Below, piece after piece: positions 1 through 6,486 of a DNA stretch of 9,654 nucleotides (position 1 is its first letter; every line of letters begins with the position of its first letter). Below the pieces are notes generated by a model. It was not told where the DNA came from. It saw nothing but the letters and a program-made list of their open reading frames with translations, and made no database searches. The DNA is from Prevotellaceae bacterium (GTDB lineage Bacteria > Bacteroidota > Bacteroidia > Bacteroidales > UBA932), in assembly GCA_031284065.1 (NCBI GenBank), contig JAITAP010000163.1:1-9654 (forward strand). Direction: 5' to 3'. A program made the translations under genes and the position numbers.

Positions 1-1
1 G

Positions 2-109
2 GCCATTACCAACGGCGCCGAAAGCTACTGCTGCCGCGTTTGCTTCGATACCGGCAGCATTGAATTTTTAGAAGATTTTCCCGATTACGCCGCTATATGG
101 CAGGCGTAG
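2..109 (+). CDS. C-terminal 35 codons of an unidentified protein (5' end outside window)
   Basis: Reading from base 2 gives an open frame that ends at TAG (107-109). The visible C-terminus contains a Cys-rich stretch (SYCCRVCFDTGS) followed by an acidic/aromatic tail ending DYAAIWQA. No domain or family is recognisable from so little sequence, and the CCxxC cysteines are too few to claim a metal site. The codon choice and residue mix look protein-like rather than random, and the frame is open from the window edge. The gene converges on ugd, with about 440 bases of repeat-rich non-coding DNA between them. It may be a real gene end or a chance open stretch; an upstream extension would settle this. 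Confidence 0.45.
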   Translation, partial: AITNGAESYCCRVCFDTGSIEFLEDFPDYAAIWQA

Positions 110-192
110 CGCCGTACGCAGCACAACGCCACGCGAGCCGACAACCCCATTAAAAGCTCATGTTACGCAGCCCTCGAAATTTTAATCAGCGG

Positions 193-208
193 TTTTTCTG
201 TCCACGAA
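193..208 (-). repeat. Inverted partial copy of the TTCGTGGACA repeat
   Basis: Read on the minus strand this segment gives TTCGTGGACAGAAAA, matching the TTCGTGGACAAAA element found twice at 413-458 except for one extra base. Degenerate TACGCGAATTT-like sequence follows it on the plus strand, which resembles the CGTGTAATTCG part of the downstream array in reverse. This suggests two decayed, oppositely oriented copies of the same intergenic repeat flanking the palindrome cluster. Confidence 0.5.
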
Positions 209-280
209 CTACGCGAATTTATGCGGAATTATACGTGGCTCGGTATAACTTTGCGATTGGCTCGCCGAACTCCGCTTCGA

Positions 281-295
281 TTCCCCGCAGGGGAA
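281..295. repeat. Short palindrome TTCCCC-GCA-GGGGAA
   Basis: Perfect 6-bp arms (281-286 and 290-295) with a 3-base loop. It is the first of three similar GC-rich mini-hairpins within 112 bases. All share the form of a pyrimidine arm, a three-base loop and a purine arm. No T-run follows, so it reads as a REP-like palindromic element rather than a terminator. Confidence 0.6.
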
Positions 296-320
296 CAGTA
301 GAAAATAGCGATGCTGTTAA

Positions 321-333
321 AGCCCTACGGGCT
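321..333. repeat. Short palindrome AGCCC-TAC-GGGCT
   Basis: Perfect 5-bp arms with the loop TAC. The core CCCTACGGG is identical to the core of the palindrome at 376-392, suggesting a common origin or a common recognition signal. Confidence 0.5.
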
Positions 334-375
334 AATTCGTGTCGAAAGAGGGTGATAATCATTTCTATTGATATT

Positions 376-392
376 ATTCCCCTACGGGGAAT
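376..392. repeat. Short palindrome ATTCCCC-TAC-GGGGAAT
   Basis: Perfect 7-bp arms (376-382 and 386-392) with the loop TAC. It is the longest of the three related mini-hairpins in this intergenic region. It could form on either strand's RNA, but neither strand has a following U-tract. Confidence 0.65.
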
Positions 393-412
393 TGGTAAAC
401 ATGCCGCGTATC

Positions 413-458
413 ATTCGTGGACAAAAATCCGTGTAATCCGTGTAATTCGTGGACAAAA
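413..458 (+). repeat. Intergenic repeat: two ATTCGTGGACAAAA copies around a tandem ATCCGTGTA pair
   Basis: ATTCGTGGACAAAA occurs exactly at 413-426 and 445-458. Between them ATCCGTGTA occurs twice in tandem (427-435, 436-444). The block is fully tiled by these repeats. From memory, degenerate strings of this kind (CGTGTAATTCGTGGACAAAA) are scattered through intergenic DNA of many Bacteroidota, but I cannot verify copy number here. It has no coding character. Confidence 0.75.
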
Positions 459-509
459 GCTTCGAGTACAATTGCAGCTCGTCGAGGACTATAAGCCTGC
501 GAACATGAG

Positions 510-550
510 TACCTACAATTACCTACTCTACCTACAACTACCTACACTGC

Positions 551-554
<4 letters not shown>
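510..554 (+). repeat. Tandem ACCTAC-type imperfect repeat overlapping the ugd stop
   Basis: Successive units ACCTACAATT, ACCTACTCT, ACCTACAACT, ACCTACACT and GCCTACTT run head to tail, each 9-10 bases long, or about 19 bases per pair of units. The last unit covers the ugd stop codon (minus strand, 551-553). On the minus strand the motif reads GTAGGT or GTAG, so the repeat could form part of the ugd mRNA 3' end. Confidence 0.65.
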
Positions 555-1867
<1,313 letters not shown>

Positions 1868-1905
1868 ACGTTGCTAATTATTTTTATAAATGTTGTGCTA
1901 TATTA

Positions 1906-1920
1906 GGCGTAAATTACGCC
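1906..1920. promoter_or_regulatory. 15-bp palindrome in the cdsA-ugd gap (operator or hairpin)
   Basis: GGCGTAA-A-TTACGCC has perfect 7-bp arms around one central base. It lies 39 bases upstream of the ugd start and just downstream (minus strand) of AATCTTTG (1929-1922), which matches 7 of 8 positions of the Bacteroidota TAnnTTTG box. The position near a presumed +1 site fits an operator for ugd. A DNA dyad with such a tiny spacer is a poor RNA hairpin, and no T-run follows it on the minus strand, so I do not call it a terminator. Confidence 0.4.
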
Positions 1921-1938
1921 GCAAAGATTCTTTTTTTT

Positions 1939-2754
1939 CTACATAAATAGCTGCGCGTAAGCGAACACCAGCGGTAGCGAGAGCAACGCTGCGTCAAGCC
2001 TGTCGAGCAGGCCGCCGTGTCCGGGCATGATAGCGCCCGAATCCTTAACGCCGACGCTGCGCTTGAACATTGACTCTACCAAATCGGCAAGCACGGCGGT
2101 AACCGAAATGATAGCGCCAAAGGCCACCATGTGCACCAGCGCCACGTCTCCAAACAGGTGGTGCAGCGCCCACGCAGCCGCCATCACCGAAAGGATGCCG
2201 CCAATGTAGCCCTCCCACGACTTTTTGGGAGAAATGGACGGGAACAGCTTGTGCCGGCCAAAGGCAACGCCAAACAAGTAGGCAAAAGAATCATTTGCCC
2301 AAAGCAAGATAAAAAAGCTGCACATGGCGTTCGCCCCGCCCGCGTTGTACACAAAATTGGCAAGCGAAAGCGGCAACGCCACGTATATAACGCCCAGCAG
2401 CGTGCAGGCAATGTTGGCAACCGGCGTATTTTTTTTGCGAAAAAGCTCCGCAAAAAACACGAACACAGCCACCGGCACAGGCAGGTAAAGGAAAAAGCGG
2501 TCGTAATTATCCGTCAAACCGAACGAGCCGGCGTAGCACGCCACAAATACCGTTACGCCGCACAGCAAGCCCGCAGTGCGCTGTGGACTCACCCCTGTCT
2601 TGGCGGCAATGCCGTAAAACTCGTGCATGGATACTACCACTGCAAACGCCATGACGCTGGCAAAGGCTTGTGGGCACAGGTACAGCGAGCCCAGCATCAG
2701 CGCCGCGTATATCGCTCCCGACAAGAGCCGTATAAACAAGTTGCGTAGCTTCAT
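1939..2754 (-). CDS. cdsA: Phosphatidate cytidylyltransferase (CDP-diacylglycerol synthase)
   Basis: Integral membrane enzyme that condenses CTP and phosphatidate to CDP-diacylglycerol and pyrophosphate, the branch point for phosphatidylethanolamine and other phospholipids. The 271-residue product has the usual length and is almost entirely hydrophobic, with about eight likely membrane segments. The family signature is complete between S228 and D254: SMFKRSVGVKDSG, then PGHGGLLDRLD, including the KD and DR-x-D acidic residues thought to bind metal and substrate. WANDSFAYLFG (152-162) and SPKKSWEG (175-182) are further conserved CdsA elements. The ATG at 2754 gives the common short basic N-terminus MKLRNLFIR. 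A TAATTTTG box (minus strand, 2769-2762) lies 7 bases upstream of the start. This may be a promoter giving a very short leader, or chance. Its place after ftsH fits the usual Bacteroidota order. Confidence 0.95.
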   Translation of the reverse strand: MKLRNLFIRLLSGAIYAALMLGSLYLCPQAFASVMAFAVVVSMHEFYGIAAKTGVSPQRTAGLLCGVTVFVACYAGSFGLTDNYDRFFLYLPVPVAVFVFFAELFRKKNTPVANIACTLLGVIYVALPLSLANFVYNAGGANAMCSFFILLWANDSFAYLFGVAFGRHKLFPSISPKKSWEGYIGGILSVMAAAWALHHLFGDVALVHMVAFGAIISVTAVLADLVESMFKRSVGVKDSGAIMPGHGGLLDRLDAALLSLPLVFAYAQLFM

Positions 2755-2766
2755 AAAATTACAAAA

Positions 2767-2892
2767 TTATGGGATAAGCTTCATTGTCGCGTTCAGATAC
2801 ACGGCGACATTTCTGCCGCTCTGTTCTATCAACCGCTCTACTCCGAGCAGCAAGCGATTGCCGTTGATACTTGCTGTTTCCGTTCTACTCTT
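2767..2892 (-). pseudogene. Possible gene remnant between ftsH and cdsA
   Basis: A 41-codon open stretch without an upstream start ends at TAA (2769-2767), 12 bases before cdsA. It translates as protein-like sequence including SINGNRLLLGVERLIEQSG and NVAVYLNATMKLIP. A stop codon (TAA) lies immediately upstream in frame and no ATG precedes the conserved-looking part, so it cannot be an intact gene. The 217-base ftsH-cdsA gap is unusually long for this conserved gene pair. In some Bacteroidota, as I recall, another gene sits at this point, so this could be the decayed 3' end of such a gene. I do not recognise the family, and a chance open frame is possible. Confidence 0.25.
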
Positions 2893-2971
2893 TTATTTTC
2901 TGTGTACAACTATACTTCTACCGAATTTATAAAGTCAGAGCATTTTTCCCGAGAGTCGTCCTCTCTCTCCC

Positions 2972-5185
2972 TTACGCCGGTGCGCTCTCCGCCTGTTTTG
3001 GCTCGCCTTCGGCTGTGTTTTCTGTGGCTTCCGGCGTTGGCGCAGGTTTGGGCAAAGGAACGTCAAACAGCGATTGCTCTGCAACCGGCGCAGGCGTTGG
3101 CTGAACGTCAGCTTCGGGTTTGGGCTTGCGCGATTTCCGTTTGGGCTTGTCCTGCGCTTCGCCGTCGGCGTTGGGGGTAGCGTCGGCGTTGGGGGTAGCG
3201 TTGTCGTCGTCAACCTGCGCAATGAGCAGGTCGTTGTGGTCGCCCTTGCGCTTGCCGAATATTTTTTCCAAATCCTCGCTGAAAATAACTTCGCGCTCCA
3301 GCAGCAGCTCTGCCAGCTGCCTCAAGCCCTTTTTGTTTTGCGTCAGCACCTGTTTTGCCAGCTTGTACGCCTTGTCTATGAGCGTTTGCACTTCTTCGTC
3401 GATGGTTTCGGCAGTTTTTTCGCTGTACGGCTTCGAGAACGAGTACTCCTGCCCTGTAGAGTCGTAGTAGCTCAGGTTGCGCAGCTTTCCGCTCATGCCA
3501 AAGTAGGCAATCATGGAGTAGGCTTGCTTGGTGACGCGCTCCAAGTCGTTGAGCGCTCCGGTCGAAATTTTGTGGAAGGTAAGCTCCTCTGACGCCCGTC
3601 CGCCAAGTGTTGCCGCCATTTCGTCCAGCAGCTGTTCCTGCGTGGTGATTTGCCGCTCTTCGGGCAAGTACCACGCTGCGCCGAGCGAGCGTCCGCGCGG
3701 GATGATGGTTACCTTCACCAGCGGGTTGGCGTGCTCCAGCAGCCAGCTCACCGTAGCGTGTCCGGCTTCGTGGTAGGCAATGGTGCGCTTTTCCTCCGTC
3801 GAAATAATCTTATTCTTTTTCTCCAGCCCGCCCACAATGCGGTCAACAGCGTCGAGGAAGTCTTGCCTGTCGATGCAGGGCTTCATTTTGCGGGCGGCAA
3901 TGAGCGCCGCTTCGTTGCACACGTTGGCAATGTCAGCTCCCGAAAAGCCGGGCGTTTGCTTGGCCAGAAAATCTATCTCGAAGCCATCCGCAAGCTTTAG
4001 CCCGCGCAGGTGCACCTTGAATATTTCGAGGCGTTCCTTCAGGTCGGGCAGGTCAACGTGAATTTGCCTGTCGAAGCGGCCTGCGCGCAGCAGCGCACGG
4101 TCGAGAATATCGGCGCGGTTGGTTGCCGCAAGGATGATTACGCCGGAGTTGGAGGCAAAGCCGTCCATTTCGGTGAGGAGCTGGTTGAGGGTATTTTCGC
4201 GCTCGTCGTTGGTGGTAAACGCAGATTTGTTGCCGCGCGCGCGGCCAATAGCGTCTATTTCGTCAATGAAGATGATGCAGGGCGCTTTTTCCTTCGCCTG
4301 CTTAAACAGGTCGCGCACGCGGGACGCTCCAACGCCCACAAACATTTCCACAAAATCGGAGCCGGAGAGGGAGAAGAAGGGGACGTTTGCCTCGCCTGCC
4401 ACCGCCTTTGCCAGCAGGGTTTTTCCCGTGCCCGGAGGGCCTACGAGCAGCGCGCCTTTGGGGATTTTTCCGCCAAGGTCGGTGTAGCGCTTGGGGTTTT
4501 TCAGGAAATCCACAATCTCCATAATTTCGACCTTTGCTTCCTCCAGCCCCGCAACGTCGTTAAAGGTTATGCGCACCTTGCTGTCCTTGTCAAAGAGCTG
4601 CGCCTTGGATTTCCCCACGCTGAAAATTCCGCCGCCCATGCCGTTTCCCATGCCGCCGCTCATGCGCCGCATGAAAAACATCCAGATGCCAATCACCAGC
4701 GCCACCGGCAGCAGCCACCCGACAATTTTGCCAAAGTAGTTTGGCCTATCTTCCCACTCAGGTTCAATGCGGTCGCTTTCGGCAACGTGTTCCTGCGCCT
4801 GCGCCAGCTGGTTTTCAAACGTTTTGGTGTCGCCGATGGTGAAAAAGAAGTGAGGCCCCTGCTTTGCGGGCGAGTCAAAAGTCCCCTTAAAGCGGCTTTT
4901 ATACTTCTCCAACCTGTCCGGCTTAACATACACCTCAACCACCGCCGAAGTCTTGTTGGCGTTGGTAAACACCAGAATCTTGGAAACATCCTCGCTTGCT
5001 ATCATGCTTGTGCGCACTTCCCGCCACGTAGTTTCCACAGGATTGCCGGAGTTTAAAAAGTACGTGCCAAAAATGCCCATTGTTATTAAGACGTAAATCC
5101 AATATACGTTGCTGTTGGGCTTAGCGCCTCGCGGCAGCTTTTCTACGGGTTGCTTCGCTTTTTTGTTGTTTTGTTCCGTCGTCAT
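2972..5185 (-). CDS. ftsH: ATP-dependent zinc metalloprotease FtsH
   Basis: Membrane-anchored AAA+ protease that extracts and degrades misfolded membrane proteins and short-lived regulators. Domains in order: cytoplasmic N-terminus, first membrane helix (about 27-45), periplasmic domain (about 46-152), second membrane helix (about 153-172), a Gly/Met-rich linker, then the AAA module. That module has Walker A GPPGTGKT (249-256), Walker B IIFIDE (304-309) and a second region of homology with ATNRAD and arginine fingers in LLRAGRFDRQ (366-374). The protease domain has the zinc motif HEAGH (472-476) and a third ligand, probably D547. LGAAWYLPEER (501-511) is the form I associate with Bacteroidota FtsH. 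At 737 residues it is longer than the usual 610-700 because of a low-complexity tail rich in Pro, Lys, Ala and Glu from about 657, which includes a duplicated ATPNAD unit. It lies 52 bases after rsfS with no clear separate promoter, so co-transcription is likely. Confidence 0.97.
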   Translation of the reverse strand: MTTEQNNKKAKQPVEKLPRGAKPNSNVYWIYVLITMGIFGTYFLNSGNPVETTWREVRTSMIASEDVSKILVFTNANKTSAVVEVYVKPDRLEKYKSRFKGTFDSPAKQGPHFFFTIGDTKTFENQLAQAQEHVAESDRIEPEWEDRPNYFGKIVGWLLPVALVIGIWMFFMRRMSGGMGNGMGGGIFSVGKSKAQLFDKDSKVRITFNDVAGLEEAKVEIMEIVDFLKNPKRYTDLGGKIPKGALLVGPPGTGKTLLAKAVAGEANVPFFSLSGSDFVEMFVGVGASRVRDLFKQAKEKAPCIIFIDEIDAIGRARGNKSAFTTNDERENTLNQLLTEMDGFASNSGVIILAATNRADILDRALLRAGRFDRQIHVDLPDLKERLEIFKVHLRGLKLADGFEIDFLAKQTPGFSGADIANVCNEAALIAARKMKPCIDRQDFLDAVDRIVGGLEKKNKIISTEEKRTIAYHEAGHATVSWLLEHANPLVKVTIIPRGRSLGAAWYLPEERQITTQEQLLDEMAATLGGRASEELTFHKISTGALNDLERVTKQAYSMIAYFGMSGKLRNLSYYDSTGQEYSFSKPYSEKTAETIDEEVQTLIDKAYKLAKQVLTQNKKGLRQLAELLLEREVIFSEDLEKIFGKRKGDHNDLLIAQVDDDNATPNADATPNADGEAQDKPKRKSRKPKPEADVQPTPAPVAEQSLFDVPLPKPAPTPEATENTAEGEPKQAESAPA
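3164..3199 (-). repeat. 18-bp tandem duplication in the ftsH tail
   Basis: GTCGGCGTTGGGGGTAGC (plus strand) occurs twice in perfect tandem at 3164-3181 and 3182-3199. It encodes the repeated ATPNAD hexapeptide in the FtsH C-terminal tail. Being in frame, it lengthens the tail without disrupting the protein. Confidence 0.85.
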
Positions 5186-5237
5186 AGTTTATGGAATGTT
5201 GTAGATTTAGTGATTTATGATTTTGTGATTTTAGCAG

Positions 5238-5900
5238 CTATGCCTTTTTCGCAGCTGGTGCCGTCTTTTTTGCAGCCGGTGCCGTCTTTTTTGCAGCCGG
5301 TGCCGTCTTTTTCGCAGCCGGTGCCGTCTTTTTCGCAGCCGATGTCGTCTTTTTCGCAGCTGGTGCCGTCTTTTTCGCAGCCGATGTTGCCTTTTTCGCA
5401 GCCGGCGTCGTCTTTTTTGCAGCGACCGGTTTTTTCGCGGCAGCTTTCTTTGTCGGCGTTTTTTCACCTGCGGCGGTTTTGGAGGGAGTCGTTTTCTCTG
5501 CCGACGCTTTATGCTCGTCGCTGTACTGCTGCGGCTCTACGTCAGCCCAGAGCGACTCGAGGCGGTAAAAGTTACGCGCTTCGGTTTGAAAAATATGCAC
5601 CATTACGTCCACGTAGTCAAGTATTATCCAGATGGCATTTTCAAAACCTTCGCGGCGTACGGGTTTTTCTCCCAAAGTTTTCCGCACGTGCTCCTCTACG
5701 TTGTCGGCAATGGCCTCCACCTGCGTGGTGGAATCGGCGTTGCAGAGCACAAAGCAGGTGGCTATAGCGCCGTCTATCCGGCTAAGGTCGAGGCTCGCTA
5801 CGCGCTGCGCTTTTTTGTCGAGCATGGCTTCGGCTACGGTGGCGCAGAGCAGCTCGACGGAGGCAGCGTTGGCAGATGAAAGTTGTCTTTTTTTTGTCAT
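5238..5900 (-). CDS. rsfS: Ribosome silencing factor RsfS with a long Lys/Ala-rich C-terminal tail
   Basis: RsfS (RsfA/YbeB/Iojap family) binds ribosomal protein uL14 on the 50S subunit and blocks subunit joining when nutrients are short. Residues 1 to about 125 form the complete family domain, including the hallmark DYVDVMVHIFQTEARNFY (95-112) and LESLWAD (114-120). The family is usually 105-125 residues, but this product is 220. The extra portion starts near 132 and consists of Lys/Thr/Ala/Pro repeats, ending in eight heptad units of the form PAAKKTA (166-220, last one short), like the tails of histone H1 or bacterial Hc1-like proteins. I use the ATG at 5900; a TTG one codon upstream is possible but unlikely. 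It heads the minus-strand cluster with ftsH. The tail could bind rRNA or nucleic acid non-specifically; that is inference. Confidence 0.93.
   Translation of the reverse strand: MTKKRQLSSANAASVELLCATVAEAMLDKKAQRVASLDLSRIDGAIATCFVLCNADSTTQVEAIADNVEEHVRKTLGEKPVRREGFENAIWIILDYVDVMVHIFQTEARNFYRLESLWADVEPQQYSDEHKASAEKTTPSKTAAGEKTPTKKAAAKKPVAAKKTTPAAKKATSAAKKTAPAAKKTTSAAKKTAPAAKKTAPAAKKTAPAAKKTAPAAKKA
5241..5405 (-). repeat. 21-bp tandem repeats encoding PAAKKTA heptads of RsfS
   Basis: Eight near-identical 21-base units (plus-strand core CCGTCTTTTTCGCAGC) run head to tail and encode PAAKKAT, SAAKKTA, PAAKKTT, SAAKKTA, three PAAKKTA and a final PAAKKA. Differences between units are mainly TTT/TTC-type silent changes and P/S or A/T swaps. 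Because the unit is a multiple of three, slippage would change tail length but keep the frame. The array has no spacers and is coding, so it is not CRISPR. Confidence 0.9.
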
Positions 5901-5935
5901 CAAGTGGTGTTATGTGTCAATCGGAAATTAGTTTG

Positions 5936-5943
5936 CAAAGCTA
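5936..5943 (-). promoter_or_regulatory. Candidate -7 box of the rsfS promoter
   Basis: On the minus strand this reads TAGCTTTG, a full match to the Bacteroidota sigma-ABfr -7 consensus TAnnTTTG. It lies 35 bases upstream of the rsfS ATG, giving a leader of roughly 25-30 bases. A TTTG lies upstream, but only about 12 bases away rather than the preferred 17-20, so the -33 element is weak. Confidence 0.4.
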
Positions 5944-6020
5944 CAAAAAAAATAGCAAAATACTCATTTTTGCGCTATGTAGATTCAACATTTTAATGCA
6001 GCTTAGGCCTGCAAATTTAG

Positions 6021-6035
6021 AAAGAAAATTTCTTT
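6021..6035. repeat. AT-rich dyad AAAGAAA-A-TTTCTTT
   Basis: Perfect 7-bp arms around a single base in the divergent region. Such a small spacer argues for a DNA-binding site or chance AT-rich symmetry rather than an RNA hairpin. Being composed only of A/T/G-A runs, it is weak evidence alone. Confidence 0.35.
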
Positions 6036-6210
6036 AGGAGAATAAAAGCTTAACTTTTCGCCGGATTTGCCACTGTATTTAGATTGTATTCCTTTGGTTT
6101 GTTAGCCGTTAAAGCCACTGGGGGCTGCGGGCAAAAAGGTGTGCCGCGAGTTGCTGCGGACGCAGTATTTTCGTCCATGCCTGTTTCGGTGCACTTTTAA
6201 TCGCTACCAA

Positions 6211-6238
6211 CCGGCTAAGCGACAAATTTGTTAGCTGG
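6211..6238 (+). repeat. Potential stem-loop CCGGCTAA / TTAGCTGG
   Basis: Eight-base arms pair fully if one G-U wobble is allowed, with a 12-base loop. The left arm could also pair with TTAGCCG at 6102-6108, giving two mutually exclusive structures if this region is transcribed. Whether it is transcribed is unknown. Confidence 0.35.
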
Positions 6239-6261
6239 CTTGTTTTTACGTTGCTAATAGA

Positions 6262-6277
6262 CTTTGTTGCAACAAAG
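6262..6277. promoter_or_regulatory. Perfect 16-bp palindrome, candidate operator
   Basis: CTTTGTTGCAACAAAG is a perfect dyad with 8-bp arms and no spacer, in the divergent region about 210 bases before the redox operon. The symmetry and size fit a site for a dimeric helix-turn-helix regulator. The inner TTGTTGCAACAA is loosely like binding sites of the FNR/CRP or Rex type, but matches neither well. It is too far upstream to be a core-promoter operator unless a promoter lies nearby. Confidence 0.4.
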
Positions 6278-6314
6278 CCCTTTGCAGGTACAAAATTACA
6301 TCTTGGGGGCGACC

Positions 6315-6335
6315 GGACAAAGGCCGTCCTTTTTT
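6315..6335 (+). terminator. Weak intrinsic terminator-like hairpin
   Basis: GGAC (6315-6318) pairs with GTCC (6326-6329) around a 7-base loop, followed at once by six T residues (6330-6335). The stem is only 4 bp, so it would be a weak terminator. If real, it would end a short plus-strand transcript starting within this intergenic region, since no gene precedes it. Confidence 0.25.
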
Positions 6336-6431
6336 ATTCGAAATCATTGAGCCGGTCAGCAGTGAATTTTAGTTCACACATTTTTTTGTAAATAAAAAAG
6401 TAGAAAATACCAAAATTAGCGAAAAAAAATG

Positions 6432-6439
6432 TATTTTTG
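6432..6439 (+). promoter_or_regulatory. Candidate -7 box of the redox operon promoter
   Basis: TATTTTTG matches the Bacteroidota consensus TAnnTTTG in all fixed positions and lies 47 bases before the first ATG of the operon, predicting a leader of about 40 bases. No good TTTG -33 element is seen at the preferred distance. The predicted leader contains a five-codon open frame (ATG 6450 to TAA 6465-6467), for which I have no evidence of translation. Confidence 0.4.
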
Positions 6440-6486
6440 AAGCTGAATTATGCCTATGGCAGGCTAAATTAATCAGCAAAAAGAAA

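Larger units (their letters stand above)
110..550. other. Repeat-rich non-coding region between convergent genes
   Basis: I see no convincing gene on either strand here. The open frame that starts at 160 on the plus strand runs through the repeats and into antisense ugd, and has no recognisable protein character. The region holds three short palindromes (281-295, 321-333, 376-392), a repeated ATTCGTGGACAAAA element with tandem 9-mers (413-458), an inverted partial copy of that element (around 193-208), and a tandem ACCTAC-type repeat (510-554) that runs into the ugd stop codon. None of the palindromes is followed by a T-run on the minus strand, so none is a clear intrinsic terminator for ugd. 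Confidence 0.7.
5901..6486. other. Divergent intergenic region between rsfS and the redox operon
   Basis: This 586-base stretch has no supported gene. Its two ends are AT-rich and hold the candidate promoters. The middle (about 6060-6340) is more GC-balanced and has several inverted repeats: GCGG(G)CA with TGCCGC (6128-6147), GGACG with CGTCC (6158-6176), CCGGCTAA with TTAGCTGG (6211-6238), a 16-bp perfect palindrome (6262-6277) and a weak terminator-like hairpin (6315-6335). TTAGCCG at 6102-6108 could pair alternatively with CGGCTAA at 6212-6218. Only tiny open frames occur, such as a 13-codon one at 5996-6037, without support. I recognise no tRNA, tmRNA, RNase P, SRP or 6S RNA. Confidence 0.6.

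Noticed and set aside
4010..5056. 348-codon plus-strand open frame antisense to ftsH
   Set aside because: Long antisense frames are common opposite GC-rich coding sequence. The ftsH frame has every AAA and protease motif, and the antisense product has none recognisable.
5241..5405. CRISPR-like array of 21-bp units
   Set aside because: Units are contiguous without unique spacers and lie in frame inside rsfS, so this is a coding tandem repeat.
5231..5467. Minus-strand 78-codon Lys/Arg/His repeat protein (KRRHRL type)
   Set aside because: It is the RsfS heptad repeat read in another frame; the RsfS frame continues into a conserved domain.
5150..5767. Plus-strand frame with repeated PSFSQPV units
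   Set aside because: Antisense reading of the same 21-bp repeat; no start context or homologous domain.
5901..5903. TTG start for RsfS one codon upstream of the ATG
   Set aside because: The adjacent ATG at 5900 is the normal start; nothing favours the TTG.
5996..6037. 13-codon open frame (MQLRPANLERKFL) in the divergent region
   Set aside because: It is very short, has no ribosome-binding signal and overlaps an AT-rich dyad; nothing shows it is translated.
6060..6340. Known structured RNA (tmRNA, RNase P, SRP, 6S) or tRNA in the divergent region
   Set aside because: I could not find the conserved cores of these RNAs, a tRNA cloverleaf or a GGTTCGAATCC-type arm.
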